Assembly (NCBI GenBank): GCA_038659295.1
Contig: JASNGC010000002.1
Location: forward strand, 248,001 to 312,000
DNA from: Enterocytospora artemiae
Taxonomy: Eukaryota > Microsporidia
Reading direction: 5' to 3'
DNA length: 64,000 nucleotides
Shown here: positions 57,035 through 64,000 of the stretch, piece after piece
Layout of the letters: each line of letters starts with the position of its first letter
Position numbering within the stretch: the first letter of the stretch is position 1
Notes under the pieces: model-generated
The model's input: only the letters and a program-made list of their open reading frames with translations
What the model was told of the DNA's origin: nothing
Database searches by the model: none
Program-made: the position numbers and the translations under genes

Positions 57035-57946
57035 ATGGATTTGTTTGTATTCACATGGAATACACATGGGAGTGTCAAAATCCCTCAACTCACCAATATG
57101 GCTGTGAACATCAGGGACTATGATCTGATAATCCTTTCGTTGCAGGAGTGTCTGAATACGCCAAAGTATCCAAACATTACAGAATATCGTGCAGAAGAGT
57201 CTATGGGCCCTCTGAAGACCGCTGTTTTTTCAAAAGTCCCACTAAACATTAAATTCATCAGAATTGGGCAGGGCCCGTTTCATTTTATCAACAAGGGATT
57301 CATTGGGACCCTAATCAGCAACACTATTTTGCATATCAATGCACATCTTCTTCCACATGATGAGAATAATAGCGATAGGGTTCAACAAATCGGAGAAATC
57401 TTCTCATATCTAAAGGACTGGGTTAGTTTTGAGCAGCTTCACACAATAATCCTTTCTGGCGACCTGAATTTTAGGAATAGCTTTGATTCAAAAGACAGCA
57501 GGTTGAATATGGAGGGCGGAAGATTTAGTAACACACAGAGTAAGAGTTTTCTTGAGATATTTCCTTGCTTCCTGGAGTCTCAAGTAAAATTTTCTCCAAC
57601 ATATAAGTTTTGTAAGGACCAATACAGCAGCAGGCGAATCCCATCTCATTGTGATAGAATTTTTGTTGCTTCCCTGAAAACACCGAGGTTCATCGAATAC
57701 AACTCCATGCCTGGTGTGGATCTCTCAGATCATAAGCCGGTGTACCTTGCAATGAGTCTACCCCAAAGCAAAGCCAAAGCACAACTGACACTGGACAAAA
57801 TGATATCCGTCCCTGAAAAGTCATCGTCTTTTGCTGGCGTTTTAACGACAACATATGTTTTTATTGTGGAAAACCGTTGGGTGATATTGTTTTCACTAAT
57901 AGTCCTGATATATCTATATTACCATAGAGTAAGAAAAAATCTATAA
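57035..57946 (+). CDS. Inositol polyphosphate 5-phosphatase, tail-anchored
   Basis: 303 residues. Family motifs in order: FTWNTHG, LSLQE (catalytic Glu), NKGFIGT, INAHLLPHDEN, LSGDLNF, FSPTYKF, PSHCDRI and SDHKPV, so the metal- and phosphate-binding set is complete. It should remove the 5-phosphate from phosphoinositides. A single hydrophobic span near 277-295 with a short basic end makes it a tail-anchored membrane enzyme. The domain is trimmed to its minimum compared with yeast Inp51-54. Confidence 0.93.
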   Translation: MDLFVFTWNTHGSVKIPQLTNMAVNIRDYDLIILSLQECLNTPKYPNITEYRAEESMGPLKTAVFSKVPLNIKFIRIGQGPFHFINKGFIGTLISNTILHINAHLLPHDENNSDRVQQIGEIFSYLKDWVSFEQLHTIILSGDLNFRNSFDSKDSRLNMEGGRFSNTQSKSFLEIFPCFLESQVKFSPTYKFCKDQYSSRRIPSHCDRIFVASLKTPRFIEYNSMPGVDLSDHKPVYLAMSLPQSKAKAQLTLDKMISVPEKSSSFAGVLTTTYVFIVENRWVILFSLIVLIYLYYHRVRKNL

Positions 57947-58103
57947 TAAACTGTAAGAGCTTCTCAAGACTGTTTTGTATCTTATTGACCGATAATCACA
58001 TTTATCAGACAGCCCTGGCAATAACACTCTGGACAATGTCATGGTTTTAACAGTTCATACACTAAATACCTATAAAAACAATTATGAATCCCACTGGCTT
58101 ACT

Positions 58104-58688
58104 TTAATTTATTCTATGGAAATTGAAGTTTCTGGAGTCATTGACTGTTACACTCATTCCTACCTTGTTTTTGAATGTCTGAACTATTATTAGAACATCT
58201 GGATTGGTCAAATTAACCTTAGAACCCTTTGCTGATTCAACCATGGGAATAATGGTTGCAAATATCCGTTCCTTATTATCATTCAACCGACCTTCATAAA
58301 GTATTTTATAGCTTTTGTTCTCGAAAAGGGCCAGTTTTGAGGCAACATATCTCATGATCACCTTGGTGTCGAAAACAAAATATATTTCTAGGGGAAGAAT
58401 TCTCTGAATATTTGAAAAGCCAATGTCCAGCTTCCGCAGCATTTGTAGAATGTCATCGGAGGAGGTCCCTGAAAGATTCTCCACAATAATGAAACTTTTG
58501 TACTCCTCAAGAACCAAGAACATTTTATTTCTGTACGATGCAAGCTCTAAACCCAACAGACTCTGGAAATTAGAGTCCAGGGACAAATGAATGCAGGGAT
58601 TGAATAGGTGTGAGCATTTGGCCACGAATTCCTTGAAGGCTCTTTCCTCTCGATTAATGCCGCAAGATATGTAGAAGGCCGACTTCAT
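58104..58688 (-). CDS. TAN1: THUMP-domain protein TAN1 (tRNA acetylation adaptor)
   Basis: 194 residues. The C-terminal THUMP fold is visible: a LPLEIYFVFD segment, helix, then FATIIPMVES, VNLTNPDVLIIVQ and VGMSVTV, the last two being the most conserved parts of Tan1/THUMPD1. Tan1 brings the acetyltransferase to C12 of tRNA-Leu and tRNA-Ser. The upstream gene is a tRNA-Leu ending 23 nt before the ATG. CCCC at 58696-58699 selects this start; the longer frame would run into the tRNA. Confidence 0.8.
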   Translation of the reverse strand: MKSAFYISCGINREERAFKEFVAKCSHLFNPCIHLSLDSNFQSLLGLELASYRNKMFLVLEEYKSFIIVENLSGTSSDDILQMLRKLDIGFSNIQRILPLEIYFVFDTKVIMRYVASKLALFENKSYKILYEGRLNDNKERIFATIIPMVESAKGSKVNLTNPDVLIIVQTFKNKVGMSVTVNDSRNFNFHRIN

Positions 58689-58695
58689 AGAAAAA

Positions 58696-58699
58696 GGGG
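58696..58699 (-). promoter_or_regulatory. CCCC start box for TAN1
   Basis: CCCC seven bases before the ATG at 58688, inside the 23-nt gap that separates TAN1 from tRNA-Leu. Confidence 0.5.
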
Positions 58700-58711
58700 T
58701 AAAAGGATCGA

Positions 58712-58795
58712 TACCACGAGTGGGGTTCGAACCCACGCACTCATCCGAGTAACGGATCTTAAGTCCGCCGCCTTAGACCACTCGGCCATCGTGGT
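58712..58795 (-). tRNA. tRNA-Leu (anticodon TAA)
   Basis: On the minus strand, acceptor ACCACGA pairs with TCGTGGT over 7 bp, discriminator A (Leu identity). TGGCCGAGTGG is the class II D arm with C12 present. The anticodon stem is GCGGA/TCCGT with loop CTTAAGA (anticodon TAA), followed by a long variable arm (TACTCGGATGAGT) and T loop TTCGAAC. No intron. Confidence 0.95.
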
Positions 58796-58936
58796 TGAAT
58801 TCCAACCCAAATACTCCTATCATGGGTGGGTCATTGTCTATTGAAACAGATTTATTCAAGAGAATTTTTCATAAATTATAAACCATCATATTGCGTACTA
58901 CTTGAGCCGTGAGAAATCTACCTAGGACTGACTATT

Positions 58937-60115
58937 TTATGTTTTACACTCAGCTGTTCTTTTCAATTTGTCAATGTGCTGTCTACAACTAAAATCTTTG
59001 TATGTGTTTCTCAGGAATTCCTCAGTAAGCCTCTTCGTTGTATTTAACACATCTTCAAATGTAGACCATGCATGTGTTGATTTCAGTACGTACACCTTCG
59101 CCTTCACGGCTTCAAATTCTAGTTTGAATAGCTGCGATATGTTATAAACGAAAATATCACTTATGTCAACCTCTACTGACAAGTCCATGCCTCTCGACGG
59201 CTCGAGAAGCTGCATTACTCTCGTGGTGAATTCTTTGAATTCATCCAAGCTCATCTCTTTTGGATGCTTACACTGGTACTCCGGCTCAATTTCAAACAGA
59301 TTTTCATCTGCTGTATCCCTCACTGCCAAGTCTCCATGATTCTCATCTACAAATAGTGAGTTCAACTCATTCACAGTATCCAACAAGCCAAACACTTTTT
59401 CAATCGAAAACTCAAATCCACAGAAATGATTGAATGCCAAAATGGCTATGCACATCTTCGAGCCATCAAAATTATTCCTCTGGCAATCGAACTCCTTTCC
59501 CTTTAGATACGCATTAATCCGCTTGACAAGAAATGCCTGGGACACACCATACTGTTTAGACAGCATCTCAATATCACAGCTTCCATCGACAATATGTCTC
59601 TTGACTATGGTTCTCAGTCCCTCATAATTTATTGACTTAGGATTTCCAACCAGCGTCCTATATCGAATCCTCATTGCATCCCTCTGCTTTACAAGCTCAT
59701 ATTCAAAATCCTTCCAGCAGTGGCCATGCTTTTCAACAAGTTCCATCAGCCGCTTGTCATCCTCCTCAGAGAATGTCTGATTGGCCGAGAATGGATGGTA
59801 GAGTGTTTCAATACTCTGGTAGACAAATCTGTAGGTGCGAGTTTTGAGGGCATCTACAATGTCACCCAGTAAATCCTTGATTGGAAAGTCACTGGTGCTC
59901 CTGTCCATAAAATAGTACTGTAGATCCGCTTCTGTCTTGGAGTTGTGCTTAAGAAATGCATTCACAGTGGTTTTGATCGTTGCAAGCTCTGCATCAGTAA
60001 ATCGGCCATATCTAAACTTAAAGCCGTTCTTCTTTATCAACTCGTGTGCTTTCTTGGCAACAACTGTTGTTCGAGTAATTTTGTTAAAATCTGCAATGGA
60101 GTATTTGTCCTTCAT
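58937..60115 (-). CDS. Myb/SANT-domain protein (Reb1/TTF1-like)
   Basis: 392 residues. Myb-type repeats occupy about 35-165: a GRFTDAELATI start, a VYQSIETLYHPF link and a second repeat FSEEDDKRLMELVEKHGHCWKDFEYEL. The RF...YHPF...EED order is that of Reb1/TTF1 factors, which bind rDNA and end Pol I transcription. The rest is helical and acidic. A role in rDNA or promoter binding is inference. CCCCC lies six bases before the ATG (60122-60126). Confidence 0.75.
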   Translation of the reverse strand: MKDKYSIADFNKITRTTVVAKKAHELIKKNGFKFRYGRFTDAELATIKTTVNAFLKHNSKTEADLQYYFMDRSTSDFPIKDLLGDIVDALKTRTYRFVYQSIETLYHPFSANQTFSEEDDKRLMELVEKHGHCWKDFEYELVKQRDAMRIRYRTLVGNPKSINYEGLRTIVKRHIVDGSCDIEMLSKQYGVSQAFLVKRINAYLKGKEFDCQRNNFDGSKMCIAILAFNHFCGFEFSIEKVFGLLDTVNELNSLFVDENHGDLAVRDTADENLFEIEPEYQCKHPKEMSLDEFKEFTTRVMQLLEPSRGMDLSVEVDISDIFVYNISQLFKLEFEAVKAKVYVLKSTHAWSTFEDVLNTTKRLTEEFLRNTYKDFSCRQHIDKLKRTAECKT

Positions 60116-60369
60116 TGGAATGGGGGATTTTTTCAAAATAATTACTACATATGACAAAATGTCCAACACTTGTGTCGGTCAAAAGCCACCATGACCCCTA
60201 TATCGGCAAACACACCAAAGGGTGACAGCAGCATGCATATGCTTGAGACCTGTAGAAGGAAGTGAAATCTTAATATCACAAAATATTCAAAACATCTAAC
60301 TAACTGCTGGCATCAGGGTTGTATACAAAACTACAAACTATGGAATTAAAACTAGTGTTGAGACAGCAG

Positions 60370-61122
60370 CTATTTATTAACTTTATCCATAATTTGCTTC
60401 TTTTTGTGCTTATTAAGCTTACAAAGTAGCGATACAAAGGCATTTAAATACTCACAATCTGTGACTTCTCCATCCAAAAACATTTCGGAAATTTGCTCAA
60501 CTCTCGACTGGTCCTTCAGAAGAATAAACGTTCCCAGGATGACCCCCGATGGGGAATGGAACATTGGTGGAATATGCAGAGAAGGATCAATTGAGATGAG
60601 CTCTATATTTCTGTCCAAAAACTCGTAGAGCAGCTTGGGATCCACAATCCGAAAGTATGTCAAAAACATCTGGAGGATGCAATCTAGACTCTTATTCTGC
60701 TCAACCTCAACATACCTCATCAAATCTTCCAAAAACCTATAAAATTTCCTGCATGCAACCAATTCCTCACCATTATCGGTTGCAAACCCAACAAGGTCGT
60801 TAACAAGATCATCCCTTAATGAAGACTCCAAATTGGTATGTCTTAAAAGGCACAACGTATCGTTCAGCTCGCTTATCTGCATTTCAACCCTCAGGAAATC
60901 ACCTGTGGTATTCGCAGATGGCCGAAGCCACTTTTTGGATCTCTTGGCCTGCTTGGCAAACACACTGCACTTCTCTCTTTTGGTGTCATTGATTGTAAAA
61001 TCGATCTTCTCACTCTTAAAAATAAGATTGTAATCGATATCTGTCCTATGAAAGCTACGTCTTAGGCAATATGAGACATATTCCTTCTCCTTCTCGGTCA
61101 TAATTGAGCAATCAGCACTCAT
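60370..61122 (-). CDS. Helical protein, unknown
   Basis: 250 residues, soluble, charged, predicted helical from about residue 80 onward, with a basic stretch AKQAKRSKKWLRP near 57-68. I recognise no family. CCCC six bases before the ATG shows it is a real gene. Confidence 0.55.
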   Translation of the reverse strand: MSADCSIMTEKEKEYVSYCLRRSFHRTDIDYNLIFKSEKIDFTINDTKREKCSVFAKQAKRSKKWLRPSANTTGDFLRVEMQISELNDTLCLLRHTNLESSLRDDLVNDLVGFATDNGEELVACRKFYRFLEDLMRYVEVEQNKSLDCILQMFLTYFRIVDPKLLYEFLDRNIELISIDPSLHIPPMFHSPSGVILGTFILLKDQSRVEQISEMFLDGEVTDCEYLNAFVSLLCKLNKHKKKQIMDKVNK

Positions 61123-61275
61123 GAAGAGGGGTAAAATTGTGTGCCGATCTAAAAGTTGTTTATGAAAGAAGCCTCGATGTCCCTTATCATTTTGGGTGTT
61201 TCAAGGCCTCCTGGGGCCAATTAAAAACTAGAAACATAGGATAATATATTAAGCGTATGAGTAAGAAGATATATT

Positions 61276-61617
61276 TTATTGGATACAAAATAAACATTTA
61301 ACAACAGATAGACACGTTGTGGTATGGGCTTGATTACTGCCGTCTAGATCATTATGGTCTCTAGAGTTTCGATTCTTCATCAATCTTTGGAGCTTGGTAG
61401 ACTTACTGCTCCCTCCCAAATGATGTGCTTCAAAGCCATTGGAATTGTCATATTCGTTGTAAACTCGTCTAATTTTGATGTACTCAGTCTTCTTTTTCAA
61501 ACTTGACATACTCTTGGACTTTGTTTTCCGACTACAACGAATACCGCTTAATGTTGAACCAAAATGGTCAATCCTGCACAAGTCATTTGGTCTTGGATAA
61601 TTGTTTATGCGTGGCAT
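61276..61617 (-). CDS. Small basic protein, unknown
   Basis: 113 residues rich in Arg, Lys, Ser and Asn, with no hydrophobic core except a cysteine-containing C-terminus (TCLSVVKCLFCIQ). CCC six bases before the ATG and a spacing like other genes support it. Function unknown. Confidence 0.5.
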   Translation of the reverse strand: MPRINNYPRPNDLCRIDHFGSTLSGIRCSRKTKSKSMSSLKKKTEYIKIRRVYNEYDNSNGFEAHHLGGSSKSTKLQRLMKNRNSRDHNDLDGSNQAHTTTCLSVVKCLFCIQ

Positions 61618-62043
61618 GCTAATGGGTAGTTTTTAAAGGAGATTAAAATTGTATTAAGGGGCTGATGAGATCATATTGAATTTTTGGCAACTAATGCCTG
61701 ATAGAGAGCATGGCAATCCCAGTGAAAAGAACCATGGATGATGTGACACCATGCAACACTGAGGTCAAGCTGGATGATAAACCAAAATCTCAAATTAACA
61801 AGCGGATTGGTCTTTACGAATATTGTTATTTGTAATGTAAAACGGATTTGGTTGACCAATGTTGTAGAATATGGGTGTTATCAATTTGAATATGATACAA
61901 CCATAGTATTTTGTATTTCTGGAACAATATCCAGCCAATATACATGTAAAACACATATCTATATGTTGTTGCATAGAAAAGAATACCTTATCTTCATTTC
62001 TTGTTATAATGACGATATTGTGACAAAAATTTTTGCCCAGAGA
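61618..62043. other. Spacer between divergent genes
   Basis: About 425 bp with the upstream regions of a small basic gene and UTP14. The UTP14 frame is open through most of it (from 61774), but CCC at 62036-62038 and the homology place the start at 62044. Confidence 0.4.
62036..62038 (+). promoter_or_regulatory. CCC start box for UTP14
   Basis: CCC five bases before the ATG at 62044. It removes 90 residues of unrelated upstream frame. Confidence 0.5.
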
Positions 62044-63036
62044 ATGGCAGTTACTTTGAATGATTTGATCAGTTTAAAAGACGAGAATATGGACACGGAT
62101 GGTGTTGCTGTAGACATGAAAGATGGAGATGCTTTGGCTTTGTTGAAGGAGGAGATTGATGATTTGTTGGCAAGCCAACCCAAGCCGAAAAAGAAAAATA
62201 CTTTTTACGAGAATATTCCAGAGGGCTCTTTGAAAACTGCGATTGAAGATGTTTTGAAAAATAAGAGGGAGGAAATCATTAAGAAAAGGATAAAGCTGGA
62301 GTTTGACAAGAAAATGCAGAGGATCAATAGGATCAAAAGCAAAAATTTTAGGAAAAACCTCAAGAAAGAGAAAAAAAAGAGTGAGTTGCTTTTACTGCAG
62401 AAGATTGAGGATGAAAGCGATGCTATGAGCAGTGAGAATAATGATATTTCCGGCGACAGGGTGGATATGGACAATAACATCTCTGATAAAGAATTTATTA
62501 TAAATCCATTGGTTACAATTGAGAATTGTAAATTGACCGATCAGCAGGAACTGGTTAGGAGTGCCTTTGAGGCAAATCAGTTTGACATTGCTGAGCTGAA
62601 TGGCGTCGTCAATGATAAGGAAAGTGTTGATGAGTTTGTCAAAGAAAAGGAGGAAGTAACGTGTAGTGATGCTCCGAAAATCAACGAAACTGTTCTGCCA
62701 GGATGGGGTTGTTGGGGTGGTGAAGGTTTAAAGATCAAAAAGACCAAGTTCAACACCATCATTGAGACCAAAGAGGGGATAAAACCTGAAGATAGGGCTG
62801 ATTTCTCAAAATCGCATGTCATTATTAATGAGCATATAGAAGTGGACCAGAAGGTCTTATCAGCACTACCATATGGCTTTACAGAGAATTCATACAAAAA
62901 GAAGCTTGATATCCCAATCTCTTCAGAAACCAATTCGTTAAGAATATTTAAAAAATTCGTTAAAATTGATAAAAAGTCGACTTCAATGATACCTGGGAAA
63001 GATATCGAGCGCAGAGTCTACGATGCAGAATGCTAG
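62044..63036 (+). CDS. UTP14: U3 snoRNP / small-subunit processome protein UTP14
   Basis: 330 residues, far shorter than yeast UTP14 (about 900) but with its marks: a charged helical N-terminal half with an RINRIKSKNFRKNLKKEKKK stretch, then LPGWGCWGGEGL near 218-229 and the closing VIINEHIEVDQKVLSALPYGF and LDIPISSETNS segments. It acts in pre-18S rRNA processing and binds the helicase Dhr1. A reduced form keeping the conserved elements is plausible in this lineage. Confidence 0.88.
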   Translation: MAVTLNDLISLKDENMDTDGVAVDMKDGDALALLKEEIDDLLASQPKPKKKNTFYENIPEGSLKTAIEDVLKNKREEIIKKRIKLEFDKKMQRINRIKSKNFRKNLKKEKKKSELLLLQKIEDESDAMSSENNDISGDRVDMDNNISDKEFIINPLVTIENCKLTDQQELVRSAFEANQFDIAELNGVVNDKESVDEFVKEKEEVTCSDAPKINETVLPGWGCWGGEGLKIKKTKFNTIIETKEGIKPEDRADFSKSHVIINEHIEVDQKVLSALPYGFTENSYKKKLDIPISSETNSLRIFKKFVKIDKKSTSMIPGKDIERRVYDAEC

Positions 63037-63265
63037 CGTTCTATCATTCTTGGAATGTAATCACAAATGGATGTTCACCACAATTAATAAAAAATTTTGA
63101 AAGATCAATATTGAAAAATTCATATGTGCGGTTGGCGTACTGTAAAAACGAATATTTGTTACTTGTGTGTTAATTAACCTATAGCAGAGGCAAGATGAAA
63201 CAAATAAGTAAGTAAATAGCTTTATTTTCTTGTCAATATACTTGCATACGTAAGAACCATCGAAC

Positions 63266-63811
63266 TTATATATAACAGGAAGGCACATAGGAATAAAATC
63301 CATAGGCCGGATATGTATAACAATACCCACGTCTGTAGTATACTGGATGATGATAATAAGTACATCCAATAGTATGAGGGCCTACACACTTGCATTTGTT
63401 ACTGAAAATACATGCAAAAGTTGAGTAAATATGTACGAGAATATTTAAAAGACCCAAAGTCTCCTCTGAGGAGTGGTTTATGGAATAGACCAGAGAGATC
63501 CTGAATATCCAGAAAAGCGACACGATAGAAACAACTGGCAAAACATGGGGGAGAGTAAAGAAAACGGCAACGGCTTCGAGAATGCAAATACCCAAGTTAC
63601 AGCATTGTCTGGGTCTATCAGACCTTTTCCCATTATAAGCACTAATGTAATAGTAAATTATTAGGAAGCTTATTAGCTGAGCTAGAAACAACAGCCCTAG
63701 TTTCAAAGTAAGCACTACAACAACTCCATTGTTGTAATCATAGACGATTTTCTCCCATATCGAGTGAAAGAACTCGTATCCCTCATCCAAACGACTCTGC
63801 AGAATACTCAT
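63266..63811 (-). CDS. Membrane protein with Tyr/Cys-rich tail, unknown
   Basis: 181 residues. Hydrophobic stretches at about 30-57, 73-111 (probably two spans) and 117-135. The last 40 residues are rich in Tyr, Cys, His and Pro (CTYYHHPVYYRRGYCYTYP). A Cys/Tyr-rich tail could be exposed and cross-linked, but this is inference. CCCC two bases before the ATG confirms the start. Confidence 0.6.
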   Translation of the reverse strand: MSILQSRLDEGYEFFHSIWEKIVYDYNNGVVVVLTLKLGLLFLAQLISFLIIYYYISAYNGKRSDRPRQCCNLGICILEAVAVFFTLPHVLPVVSIVSLFWIFRISLVYSINHSSEETLGLLNILVHIYSTFACIFSNKCKCVGPHTIGCTYYHHPVYYRRGYCYTYPAYGFYSYVPSCYI

Positions 63812-64000
63812 AGGGGTGCGGACTTTATCAAAATATTTATGTTGGCTTACTAAAATTTTACAACAATTTACTAAAATAGATCATGGCAATTTACCAAAGG
63901 AGAATATCACAGACATTCGGCACTTCAAAAAGAGCACTTCTTCATGATTTCAAGTTGTAAATATATGTTAAACCAATGTCTTCTCTGCCTTATGCCATTT

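Noticed and set aside
60370..61122. Possible PAT1-type decapping factor
   Set aside because: The helical C-terminus is only vaguely similar and no PAT1 motif could be confirmed, so the gene is left unnamed.
1..64000. Bacterial reading: operons, Shine-Dalgarno sites, GTG/TTG starts, CRISPR arrays
   Set aside because: The genes are eukaryotic and individually spaced, C-rich boxes mark ATG starts, and no regularly spaced repeats are present.

Overview
The window looks like nuclear DNA of a microsporidian (a highly reduced fungal-related parasite). About 45 mostly intronless genes lie on both strands, usually 100-300 bp apart. The gene content is eukaryotic: RNA polymerase II subunits, MCM4, GINS, exocyst, TRAPP, SNARE and a proteasome subunit. 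Many proteins are shorter than yeast or human relatives. Most genes carry a C-rich box (CCC to CCCCC) directly upstream of the ATG, a known microsporidian start signal. I used this box to choose starts and rejected GTG/TTG starts. Several genes have AATAAA overlapping or just after the stop codon. I cannot name the species. A Dicer gene argues for a lineage that kept RNAi and against Encephalitozoon.

Layout. 1-10.3 kb: zinc-ribbon fragment, WD40 protein, eS1, MUS81, a membrane protein, CK2 alpha, RPB11, a dUTPase-like protein, proteasome beta7. 10.4-17.3 kb: tRNA-Asn, acetyl-CoA synthetase, a gene-free AT-rich stretch of about 3.4 kb, a RhoGAP protein. 17.4-26 kb: Dicer, an RPA1-like truncated gene followed by about 1.1 kb without genes, hexokinase. 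26-37.3 kb: RPB9, eL15, FIP1, TRAPP subunit, forkhead factor, MCM4, POT/PTR transporter, ketosphinganine reductase, superoxide dismutase. 37.5-47.2 kb: GlnRS, eIF4E-family protein, tRNA-Gln, SEC5, small genes, FIGNL1, an unknown. 47.3-64 kb: RPB2, a 69-residue protein, PSF3, R-SNARE, Mei2-like RRM, DCP1, unknowns, a tail-anchored inositol 5-phosphatase, TAN1, tRNA-Leu, a Myb factor, UTP14, a membrane protein.

Most genes are housekeeping: replication and repair (MCM4, PSF3, MUS81, FIGNL1, RPA1-like), transcription (RPB2, RPB9, RPB11, forkhead, Myb), RNA processing and decay (FIP1, UTP14, TAN1, DCP1, Dicer), translation (GlnRS, eIF4E, eS1, eL15, tRNAs), secretion (SEC5, TRAPP, R-SNARE), and metabolism and uptake (hexokinase, acetyl-CoA synthetase, peptide transporter).

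Points that deserve a second look: the Dicer whose helicase has lost its ATPase motifs; the 3.4-kb AT-rich gap flanked by a 13-bp inverted repeat, a centromere or origin candidate; the RPA1 fragment; motif-degenerate dUTPase and peptide transporter; a 4EHP-like eIF4E; tRNA genes beside genes for enzymes that act on them (TAN1/tRNA-Leu, GlnRS/tRNA-Gln); and several strong hairpins or palindromes in spacers.
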